A stretch of DNA of 17,712 nucleotides, taken from positions 1 to 17,712 of the forward strand of contig DATHDP010000081.1 in assembly GCA_035318985.1 (NCBI GenBank). The letters run 5' to 3'. This stretch comes from VBAS01 sp035318985. GTDB lineage: Bacteria; Bacteroidota; Bacteroidia; Chitinophagales; Chitinophagaceae. Both the position numbers and the translations under genes were made by a program. Below the pieces are notes generated by a model, which saw nothing but the letters and a program-made list of their open reading frames with translations, searched no databases and had not been told where the DNA came from. Below are positions 1 through 5,608 of the stretch, piece by piece. Each line of letters opens with the position of its first letter. Position 1 is the stretch's first letter.

Positions 1-712
1 TTTGTATTTCATCAGCAATAAAAAGAACATTTGCTTTTTCGCATAGTTGTTTTGCTTTTGATAAATAGCCGTCATCCGGTACTAATACTCCTGCCTCGCC
101 TTGTATTGGCTCTACAAGAAAGCCTGCAACATCTTTATCATTCAAAACTTTTTCCAGTGCATTAATGTCGTTGTATGGAATAGAAATAAAGCCCGGCATG
201 TAAGGGCCAAAATTTTTTCTTGCTGATGGATCATTGCTGAATGAGATCACGGTTGAGGTTCTTCCATGAAAATTTCCATCACATACAATGATGGTTGCTT
301 TTCCTTCTGCAAATCCTTTTACTTCATAAGCCCATTTCCGACAAAGTTTGATTGCCGTTTCCACCGCTTCAACACCTGTATTCATCGGAAGCACTTTGTC
401 ATACCCGAATAGAGATGTGATGATTTTTTCAAACTCACCAAGCACATTATTATGAAATGCCCTGCTGGTTAATGTAAGTTTTTTCGACTGCTCAATAAAA
501 GATGAAACAATTTTTGGATGACAATGCCCCTGGTTCACGGCAGAGTAACCGCTTAGAAAATCATAGTAACGTTTACCATCAATATCCCAAACATAAACTC
601 CTTCGCCACGTTCAAGTACAACAGGAATAGGATGATAATTATGAGCTCCGTATTTTTCTTCGAGATCTAAATAGTATTGTGTCTTTTCTGACATATTAAT
701 TGTTGTTTCCAT
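1..712 (-). CDS. rocD: Ornithine--oxo-acid aminotransferase, N-terminal part (cut by window edge)
   Basis: This is a class III PLP-dependent aminotransferase that would move the delta-amino group of ornithine to 2-oxoglutarate, giving glutamate semialdehyde, in the cytoplasm. The 237 visible codons read without a stop. They include the N-terminal GAHNYHPIPVVLERGEG stretch (residues 22-38), MNTGVEAVETAIKLCRKW (110-127, PLP phosphate and ornithine-type substrate region), the VEPIQGEAGV strand (200-209) and ADEIQ (233-237), whose Asp234 should bind the pyridine nitrogen. The catalytic lysine lies beyond the window. I chose ATG at 712; an in-frame ATG at 694 is an equally possible start. The gene faces away from the VOC gene across a 264-bp gap. 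Other class III transaminases (acetylornithine, 4-aminobutyrate) are possible, but the wording of the NTGVEAVETA block fits ornithine aminotransferase best. Confidence 0.88.
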   Translation of the reverse strand, partial: METTINMSEKTQYYLDLEEKYGAHNYHPIPVVLERGEGVYVWDIDGKRYYDFLSGYSAVNQGHCHPKIVSSFIEQSKKLTLTSRAFHNNVLGEFEKIITSLFGYDKVLPMNTGVEAVETAIKLCRKWAYEVKGFAEGKATIIVCDGNFHGRTSTVISFSNDPSARKNFGPYMPGFISIPYNDINALEKVLNDKDVAGFLVEPIQGEAGVLVPDDGYLSKAKQLCEKANVLFIADEIQ

Positions 713-976
713 AAAATCTAAAATGAATGAGAAATACAAAAGAGAAGTTTCCTCCCGATCGGGAGGTGAAAGCTATCCTATCCTCGGTGATTGAGTAAGT
801 CGAGATTTTGCTTCAGAAAAAATGATATGAATAAAGACTGTTGAATGATTTGAAATTTTATGCAAGATAATGAAAAAGTTGCGGCCAGTCAACTGAGGCT
901 GAGAAGTAATTGATGCATGATAAGGTTTAACCAATCAAGCTGATTTAACTTGCATACTTAAACAATCAATAATAAA
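713..976. other. Divergent intergenic region, rocD / VOC gene
   Basis: This is a 264-bp gap between two divergent genes, so both promoters should lie here. I found no convincing TAnnTTTG -7 box on either strand and no small open reading frame worth calling. The only clear structure is the 16-bp palindrome at 751-766, annotated separately. Confidence 0.6.
751..766. repeat. Perfect 16-bp GC-rich palindrome upstream of rocD
   Basis: The sequence CCTCCCGATCGGGAGG is its own reverse complement and stands out in AT-rich surroundings. It lies 38 bp upstream of the rocD start. It could be an operator, a hairpin in the rocD leader, or one copy of a dispersed CCCGAT...ATCGGG palindrome of the kind I associate with Bacteroidota genomes. 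Only one copy is in this window, so the choice is open. Confidence 0.6.
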
Positions 977-1462
977 ATGAGTTACACAATTCCGGCGGGT
1001 ACCAGGATCGGTCATATTCATTTGAAAGTTGCTGATCTTGAAAGAGCTTTAAAATTTTATCGTGATCTTTTAGGGTTTGAGGTACAGCAATATTATGGGG
1101 ATAGTGCTGTTTTTATTTCAGCAGGAGGTTATCATCATCATATCGGGCTAAACACATGGCACAGTAAAAATGCCGGACCGGCGCCCATAAACTCTGCCGG
1201 ACTTTATCATACTGCTATTTTATTTCCAACAAGAAAAGACCTGGCTATTGCATTAAAAAGATTAATTGATGGAAACTATCCTTTAACAGGAGCATCAGAT
1301 CATGGCGTTTCAGAGGCTATTTACTTAAATGATCCTGATAGAAATGGGGTGGAACTATATTGGGATAAGCCAAAAGAACAATGGCCAAAAGATGAAAAAG
1401 GAAATTTGCTAATGATGTCCGATCCTTTAGATCTGAATGATCTGTTGCGGCTAGCTGAATAA
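977..1462 (+). CDS. VOC-superfamily (glyoxalase/catechol 2,3-dioxygenase-like) protein
   Basis: This 161-residue protein has the vicinal-oxygen-chelate fold: two beta-alpha-beta-beta-beta modules around a metal. The first module is RIGHIHLKVADLERALKFY (10-28), followed by the strand GYHHHIGLNTW (51-61). The second starts at GLYHTAILFP (75-84) and ends in DPDRNGVELYWDKP (119-132). Likely metal ligands are His15, His78 and Glu126, the usual H/H/E pattern. It resembles the N-terminal half of CatE-type proteins, which are about twice as long, but short single-unit forms are common. The substrate cannot be told: ring cleavage of a catechol, glyoxalase-like or other chemistry are all possible. The last 12 bp overlap the 3' end of ispE on the other strand. 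Confidence 0.85.
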   Translation: MSYTIPAGTRIGHIHLKVADLERALKFYRDLLGFEVQQYYGDSAVFISAGGYHHHIGLNTWHSKNAGPAPINSAGLYHTAILFPTRKDLAIALKRLIDGNYPLTGASDHGVSEAIYLNDPDRNGVELYWDKPKEQWPKDEKGNLLMMSDPLDLNDLLRLAE

Positions 1463-2263
1463 TGTTTTTACAAAATAGTTATCGGGAAATGAAATTGAAA
1501 TGGCATTTTCATTTTTAAAGATGCCATAAACAGCAGAGCCGCTGCCACTCATTGAAGCATAAATTGCCCCCGCATCATATAGACTATCTTTTATATTTTT
1601 TATTTCCGGATATTTTTCAAAAACAGGGTTTTCGAAATCATTTATTAACTCTGTTTTCCATGTTGATATTGATTGCTGAATTATTTGCTTTATAGATTTA
1701 GCTGGTCTCAATGGCTTGATAGTTGAAAAAGCCCAGGCGGTACTGATATGGATAAGCGGTTGAACAATTAGGAATTTGTATTCGGAAAGATCCAGTTCTG
1801 TTTGTTCCAATATTTCACCGCGACCAGTTGCAAAGCAAGGTTTGTTTAAAATAAAAAAAGGGCAATCACTCCCAAGTTGTAATGAATAATTGATCAATTG
1901 CTTTTCAGAAAGTGACAGATCAAATTTTTTATTCAGCAATTTTAATGTGAATGCTCCGTCTGCACTACCGCCACCAAGTCCTGCACCCATCGGTATTGCC
2001 TTGTGTAAATGCATTTGCACCATTTGTAAATGCGGAAGATCCACTTTCAGCAGATTGTAAGCTTTGATGCAAAGATTTTTTTCTGATTCACCTTCTATCG
2101 AAAACCCGCTTGTTGAAAATTCAAACTTTTCTTTCTCGATCACTTCCAATGAGTCTCTTAAATGAATAGGGAAGAAGACGGTTTCAATATCATGATAGCC
2201 ATCGTTGCGTTTGTTTACGATGTTAAGGCCAAGATTTATTTTACAATTGGGAAAAGAAACCAT
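1451..2263 (-). CDS. ispE: 4-diphosphocytidyl-2-C-methyl-D-erythritol kinase
   Basis: IspE phosphorylates CDP-methylerythritol at the 2-hydroxyl with ATP, the fourth step of the MEP route to isoprenoids. The 270-residue protein is a GHMP kinase. It has CKINLGL at 7-13 (Lys8 and Asn10 at the substrate site), the ATP loop PMGAGLGGGSADGA at 91-104, GSDCPFF at 131-137 with the catalytic Asp133, and the C-terminal motif MSGSGSAVYGIF. The frame stays open up to 2326, but the extra 21 residues are hydrophobic, unlike the family, and are encoded by a terminator hairpin. I therefore start at ATG 2263, where the conserved NCKINLGL block begins six residues in. It is convergent with, and overlaps by 12 bp, the VOC gene. 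Confidence 0.96.
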   Translation of the reverse strand: MVSFPNCKINLGLNIVNKRNDGYHDIETVFFPIHLRDSLEVIEKEKFEFSTSGFSIEGESEKNLCIKAYNLLKVDLPHLQMVQMHLHKAIPMGAGLGGGSADGAFTLKLLNKKFDLSLSEKQLINYSLQLGSDCPFFILNKPCFATGRGEILEQTELDLSEYKFLIVQPLIHISTAWAFSTIKPLRPAKSIKQIIQQSISTWKTELINDFENPVFEKYPEIKNIKDSLYDAGAIYASMSGSGSAVYGIFKNENAISISFPDNYFVKTLFS

Positions 2264-2302
2264 AGAATAAATAATAAAGACAATTAGGACAAAGAAAGTA
2301 AC

Positions 2303-2331
2303 AAAAAAGGAAACTGGCATCGCCAATTTCC
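2303..2331 (-). terminator. Rho-independent terminator after the DUF151 gene
   Basis: Read on the minus strand, GGAAATTGGC and GCCAGTTTCC form a 10-bp stem (one U-G wobble) around the loop GAT, followed at once by TTTTTT. It sits 34 bp past the DUF151 stop and 40 bp before the ispE start, so it ends the upstream transcript and ispE should have its own promoter. Confidence 0.8.
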
Positions 2332-2364
2332 TCTTAATCTTTTTAAATCAAACAAATCGTGGTT

Positions 2365-2967
2365 CTATTTTTTCTTCCTGTTATTTATTTCATCCCTGAT
2401 GGCAATAGCACGAATATAATCTTCACTCTCAAGAACCTCATTAAGCAATGTATTCAAGTCTTCAAGACTCATCGTTTTCAGATCTTCATTGCTGCCGCCA
2501 GTTTCTTCGACAGGTACCTCTTTTGGCTCTTTTGATTTTTTCTTTTTACCCGTTGTTTCTTCCATCAATATGCCGGCGCTGTCAAGAATATTTTCATAGG
2601 TATAAATGGGACAGCCAAATCGAACGGCCAGGGCCAGCGCATCGGAAGTGCGAGAATCGATCTCAAGAGTATCTTTTTCCGTAGAGCAAACTAATTTAGA
2701 ATAAAAGATGCCTTCCTGCAGGTCGCAAATGATGATCTCATGCAGATCAATACTAAAGCCAGTCATGAAATTTTTCATCAGGTCGTGGGTAAGGGGGCGG
2801 CTGGGTTGCATTTTTTCCAAAGCCACAGCAATAGCCTGCGCTTCAAACCCCCCAATTACAATCGGAAGACGGCGAAGGCCATTCACTTCGCCCAACACAA
2901 CTGCATAGGAATGAGTTTGAGTTATACTGTGCGAAAGGGCAACTATTTCCAATTCTATCTTCTTCAT
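2365..2967 (-). CDS. Bifunctional nuclease (DUF151) family protein with C-terminal UVR motif
   Basis: Residues 1 to about 130 form a DUF151 (BFN) domain, named after a plant nuclease acting on RNA and DNA. Key blocks are the N-terminal strand KKIELEIVAL, LGEVNGLRRLPIVIGGFEAQAIA (about 25-47), the LTHDLM helix and the signature DSRTSDALALAVRFGCPIY (about 104-122). A charged Lys/Glu linker follows, then a UVR-type motif (about 164-198, MSLEDLNTLLNEVLESEDY...AIRDEINNRKKK) like the UvrB/UvrC contact helix pair. This DUF151-linker-UVR layout is common in Bacteroidota. The enzymatic role in bacteria is poorly tested, so nuclease activity is a family-based guess. It stands alone between the etfA terminator and its own terminator. 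Confidence 0.9.
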   Translation of the reverse strand: MKKIELEIVALSHSITQTHSYAVVLGEVNGLRRLPIVIGGFEAQAIAVALEKMQPSRPLTHDLMKNFMTGFSIDLHEIIICDLQEGIFYSKLVCSTEKDTLEIDSRTSDALALAVRFGCPIYTYENILDSAGILMEETTGKKKKSKEPKEVPVEETGGSNEDLKTMSLEDLNTLLNEVLESEDYIRAIAIRDEINNRKKK

Positions 2968-3051
2968 AATTATGCTACGAAACTAAGGGATTTTAGTTAA
3001 TTGATTAAGTGAGTTTCCCGATTAAAAACCTGATAATAAACATGTAAAAAT

Positions 3052-3081
3052 AAAGGCTGACTGGTTTCCCAGTCAGCCTTT
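3052..3081 (-). terminator. Strong hairpin terminator after etfA
   Basis: AAAGGCTGACTGG (3052-3064) pairs perfectly with 3069-3081: a 13-bp stem with a 4-nt loop, which reads GAAA on the minus strand. A TTTATTTTT run follows on that strand. It lies 21 bp after the etfA stop. The plus strand has only a short T run, so I assign it to etfA. Confidence 0.9.
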
Positions 3082-3102
3082 TAAAAATTGTTTCTTATTA
3101 GT

Positions 3103-4062
3103 TTATGCTTTTATTTTCTTTATAGCTTCGGTCATCTTTGGCACAACTTCAAATGCATCACCTACGATTCCATAATCGGCAGCCTTAAAGAAAGGAGCTT
3201 CTGGATCTTTATTGATAACAACGATCACTTTACTCCTGTTTACACCTGCGAGATGTTGAATGGCTCCCGAAATTCCAATGGCAATATATAAAGTTGGAGC
3301 AATAGCAGTGCCTGTTTGTCCTACGTGTTCATTATGCGGACGCCAATGTGCATCTGCAACGGGACGGCTACATGCCGTTGCTGCATGCAAAACTTTTGCG
3401 AGTTCTTCCACCATGCCCCAGTTCTCAGGTCCTTTCAAGCCACGACCAGCACTTACCACTATTTCTGCTTCGGTCAATGGAACTTCGCCACTTACTTTAT
3501 TAACTGCAGTTACTTTTACTTTTGGAGCATCAACCGCTATATCGGTAGCAATAACTTCAGCGGTTCCTTCACCTGCGATTGTTTGATATGCATTAGGATT
3601 GAGTGCAATGATCTTTACATCTGTATTCAAGGAAATATTTGCAAAGGCTTTTCCGGAGAAAACATTTTTCTTAACTATAAATCCTTTACTTGTATCAGGC
3701 AATGCAACAGCGCCTGAAACAAGACCGGCTTTCAATCTTGCAGATAATCGCGGAGCAATTGCTTTTCCGTCCACATTATTTGAAAACACAATTATTTTGG
3801 CGCCTGTTTTTCCAGCAACATCAGCAATTGCTTTAGTGTAAACCTGTGCATCCAAATGATCAAGTGTCGGCTTGTTAACATGATGAATTTTCTTTACACC
3901 ATATTTTCCCAATGATGCAAGATCATCTTTGGTTGTACCAAGTACAACACCCTCGGCAGTTGTACTCAGCAATTCGGCAACCTTCGCACCATAAGTCATT
4001 GCTTCGAAAGAAGCCTTCTTTACATGACCTTCGGCAGTATCTATGAATATTAAAACAGACAT
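3103..4062 (-). CDS. etfA: Electron transfer flavoprotein, alpha subunit (FixB family)
   Basis: This is the alpha subunit of the soluble ETF heterodimer, which takes electrons from acyl-CoA and other dehydrogenases and passes them to the quinone pool via ETF dehydrogenase. The 319-residue length is usual. An N-terminal Rossmann-like domain (about 1-190) starts MSVLIFIDTAEGHVKKASFEA. The C-terminal FAD domain shows VVSAGRGLKGPENW, the HWRPHNEHVGQTGTAIAPTLYIAIGISGAIQHLAG block that holds FAD, and NKDPEAPFFKAADYGIVGD near the end. It follows etfB on the same strand but is separated from it by an unusually long, repeat-bearing 231-bp spacer. A 13-bp-stem terminator ends the transcript. Confidence 0.97.
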   Translation of the reverse strand: MSVLIFIDTAEGHVKKASFEAMTYGAKVAELLSTTAEGVVLGTTKDDLASLGKYGVKKIHHVNKPTLDHLDAQVYTKAIADVAGKTGAKIIVFSNNVDGKAIAPRLSARLKAGLVSGAVALPDTSKGFIVKKNVFSGKAFANISLNTDVKIIALNPNAYQTIAGEGTAEVIATDIAVDAPKVKVTAVNKVSGEVPLTEAEIVVSAGRGLKGPENWGMVEELAKVLHAATACSRPVADAHWRPHNEHVGQTGTAIAPTLYIAIGISGAIQHLAGVNRSKVIVVINKDPEAPFFKAADYGIVGDAFEVVPKMTEAIKKIKA

Positions 4063-4065
4063 ATT

Positions 4066-4096
4066 AGCCCCCTGTCCCCCTGAAGGGGGAACTTAG
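4066..4096 (+). repeat. GC-rich spacer repeat, copy 1 (before etfA)
   Basis: The copy begins AGCCCCCTGTCCCCC and ends GGGGGAACTTAG, and folds into a C5/G5 hairpin with a TGAA loop. It starts only 3 bp upstream of the etfA start codon, so in the etfA mRNA it would form a hairpin close to the ribosome site. It matches copy 2 in inverted orientation and copy 3 in direct orientation. Confidence 0.85.
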
Positions 4097-4265
4097 CTTT
4101 AAGCACCCCAACAGAAAAGGAATTTTTATTTTATAAATGTGTTGAATAGAATTTATAAAGTTGAAGTGTGCGACGCAACATAAGCTCAATAATGAACCAA
4201 AGCTGGTTACACAATCATTTAACTAACCTATAAAGAACTTTATCTAATTATTTAGTATCTGCCAC

Positions 4266-4292
4266 CTAAGTTCCCCTTTAGGGGACAGGGGT
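4266..4292 (-). repeat. GC-rich spacer repeat, copy 2 (after etfB)
   Basis: On the minus strand it reads ACCCCTGTCCCC, then TAAA, then GGGGAACTTAG, an inverted copy of the repeat at 4066-4096. It begins directly after the etfB stop codon. The inner TCCCC/GGGGA arms can form a short hairpin. Confidence 0.85.
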
Positions 4293-4293
4293 A

Positions 4294-5037
4294 TTAGATC
4301 ACTTTTGCTTCTTCTTTTAATAATCTCACCAACTCTTCCACATTATCCGGCGACACAAGTTTTACTCCGGCTTTAGCTGGCGGTAATTCAAAACTTGCAA
4401 TTCCTGTTAATGCATCTACGGCAGTTGGTTCAACTGCTTTCAAGGGTTTTGTTCTTGCGGCCATTATGCCTCTCATATTGGGAATACGTTGCTCTGCCAC
4501 ACCTTTCTGACAACTAACTACAGCCGGTAAGTTCACTTCACAAACTTCTTCGCCGCCTTCGATCTCTCTTGTTACAGTTGCTTTGGTTCCTCCCAATTCA
4601 AATTTTGTTGCAAGTGAAATGTAGGGCAGGTCTAATAGCTCAGCTACCATACCACCGATCGATGAACCATTATAATCTATCGTTTCTTTACCGGTAAAGA
4701 TCAGGTCGTACACACCTTGCTTCGCCACTTCAGCAATTTGCGAAGCGATATAAAAACTATCATGACTATTGGCATTCACACGAATGGCTTCATCACCGCC
4801 GAGTGCCAATGCTTTGCGGATAATAGGATCGGCATCGGGAGCACCAACAGTTATTAAATGAATAACAGTAGAAGCATTCGCCTCTTTCAATTCAATGGCA
4901 CGAACCAATGAATACCATTCATCGTACGGGTTGATGATCCACTGTACACCATTCGTATCGAATTTCGTGTTGTTATCGGTGAAGGCTATTTTTGCCGTAG
5001 TATCAGGCGTTTTACTGATGCAAACAAGAATTTTCAT
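4294..5037 (-). CDS. etfB: Electron transfer flavoprotein, beta subunit (FixA family)
   Basis: This is the beta subunit of ETF, which carries a structural AMP and forms the docking face for partner dehydrogenases. The 247-residue protein starts MKILVCISKTPDTTAKI, has the usual WIINPYDEWYSLVRAIELKE segment near 34-53, and the AMP-binding/partner region FTGKETIDYNGSSIGGMVAELLDLPY at about residues 114-139. The end LVRLLKEEAKVI is typical. It is the first gene of the etfBA pair and is transcribed away from the small TPR gene. A good -7 box lies upstream at 5086-5093. Confidence 0.96.
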   Translation of the reverse strand: MKILVCISKTPDTTAKIAFTDNNTKFDTNGVQWIINPYDEWYSLVRAIELKEANASTVIHLITVGAPDADPIIRKALALGGDEAIRVNANSHDSFYIASQIAEVAKQGVYDLIFTGKETIDYNGSSIGGMVAELLDLPYISLATKFELGGTKATVTREIEGGEEVCEVNLPAVVSCQKGVAEQRIPNMRGIMAARTKPLKAVEPTAVDALTGIASFELPPAKAGVKLVSPDNVEELVRLLKEEAKVI

Positions 5038-5085
5038 GTAGATGTATTTCTTTTATCAGAAGGATAGTTGTTTATGCAACCAAAG

Positions 5086-5093
5086 CAAAGATA
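5086..5093 (-). promoter_or_regulatory. Candidate -7 box of the etfB promoter
   Basis: The minus strand reads TATCTTTG, a perfect match to the Bacteroidota TAnnTTTG -7 element. It lies about 50 bp before the etfB start, leaving a leader of roughly 40 nt. The -33 TTTG box is not clear at the expected distance; the region there is a run of TAATTA words. Confidence 0.55.
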
Positions 5094-5102
5094 GGGTGTG
5101 CC

Positions 5103-5132
5103 AATTAATAATTATAATTAGTAATTAATAAT
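5103..5132. repeat. AT-only stretch of overlapping TAATTA/AATTAAT words
   Basis: This 30-bp run contains only A and T except for one G. It is built of overlapping AATTAATAATTA and TAATTAGTAATTA words, between the divergent etfB and TPR genes. It may act as an upstream AT-rich promoter element for one or both. Confidence 0.4.
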
Positions 5133-5140
5133 TTTTCCAG

Positions 5141-5452
5141 ATGGATAGAATTGAGAAAATAAAGGAGATGATGGCAGCCAATCCAAAGGATAGTTTTCTT
5201 TGCCACGCATTGGCGCTGGAGTATATAAAATTGGGGAATGATAATGATGCCAGGAAATTATTTGAATCAATACTCGAAAATGAACCGGGCTATATCGGCA
5301 GCTATTATCATCTTGCCAAATTATTGGAAAGGATTGGAGAAACGAACGTGGCGATAAAGGTTTATGAAAAGGGAATGGAGGTGGCGAAGGAAGCTGGCGA
5401 TAATCATTCATTGAGTGAGTTGAGAAGTGCTTTTGAGGAATTGACTTTTTAG
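5141..5452 (+). CDS. Small tetratricopeptide-repeat protein
   Basis: This is a 103-residue, acidic, all-helical protein with two to three TPRs. One runs from about 18 to 50 (SFLCHALALEYIKLGNDNDARKLFESILENEP), the next from about 51 to 84 (YIGSYYHLAKLLERIGETNVAIKVYEKGMEVA), followed by a capping helix. There is no signal peptide, so it should be a cytoplasmic protein-protein adaptor; no partner can be named. Its TAG stop lies inside copy 3 of the GC-rich repeat. It precedes tilS by 156 bp on the same strand. Confidence 0.85.
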   Translation: MDRIEKIKEMMAANPKDSFLCHALALEYIKLGNDNDARKLFESILENEPGYIGSYYHLAKLLERIGETNVAIKVYEKGMEVAKEAGDNHSLSELRSAFEELTF

Positions 5453-5480
5453 CCCCCTGTCCGCCTAAAGGGGAACTTAG
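5451..5480 (+). repeat. GC-rich spacer repeat, copy 3 (after the TPR gene)
   Basis: This copy reads AGCCCCCTGTCCGCC, then TAAA, then GGGGAACTTAG, matching copies 1 and 2 apart from one C-to-G change in the left arm. The last two bases of the TPR gene's TAG stop are its first two bases. Confidence 0.85.
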
Positions 5481-5608
5481 ATTCGAAAAGTTCTTTAAAG
5501 AAATATTAAACAATAAAACGAAATATTAATTTGTTGTGTCGGCGTCATTGCTACTATCATCGTTACTTGCGTCGCACTCTTCTACGTTCAAAACATTATT
5601 GAGCAAAA
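5453..5608 (+). repeat. Repeat-derived spacer between TPR gene and tilS
   Basis: After copy 3 of the GC-rich repeat come AAAGTTCTTTA, TTGCGTCGCACTCTTC (5567-5582) and CATTATTGAGC (5594-5604), which ends 4 bp before the tilS start codon. The same three words, with the first in the same leading place, occur in the etfB-etfA spacer read toward etfA. I infer two diverged members of one dispersed element. No open reading frame is evident here. Confidence 0.5.

Larger units (their letters stand above)
4063..4293 (-). repeat. Repeat-bounded spacer element between etfB and etfA
   Basis: This 231-bp spacer is bounded by inverted copies of the GC-rich repeat (4066-4096 and 4266-4292). The 6-bp word TATTAG occurs at both outer edges (4062-4067 and 4292-4297), as a target duplication would. 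The core holds AAAGTTCTTTA, CATTATTGAGC and TTGCGTCGCAC (minus-strand reading), words also found in the spacer before tilS. No reading frame or transposase is present. It may be a MITE-like or other non-autonomous dispersed element; alternatively the shared words mark a regulatory leader. etfB and etfA could still be cotranscribed through it. Confidence 0.55.

Noticed and set aside
2264..2326. N-terminal membrane anchor on IspE
   Set aside because: The hydrophobic 21 residues come from reading the terminator and leader; the family starts at the CKINLGL block, matched by ATG 2263.
3260..3841. Plus-strand open frames inside etfA (up to 133 codons)
   Set aside because: They are shadows of the etfA codons with no domain-like sequence; the minus-strand gene is unambiguous.
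5118..5513. 131-codon minus-strand frame over the TPR gene
   Set aside because: It is antisense to the clear TPR gene, Pro/Ser-rich, and runs through the GC-rich repeat.
4163..5604. Circularly permuted repeat (TTGCGTCGCAC and CATTATTGAGC in opposite order in the two spacers)
   Set aside because: A longer consensus with the TTGCGTCGCAC word on both sides of CATTATTGAGC explains both orders without permutation; more copies are needed to decide.
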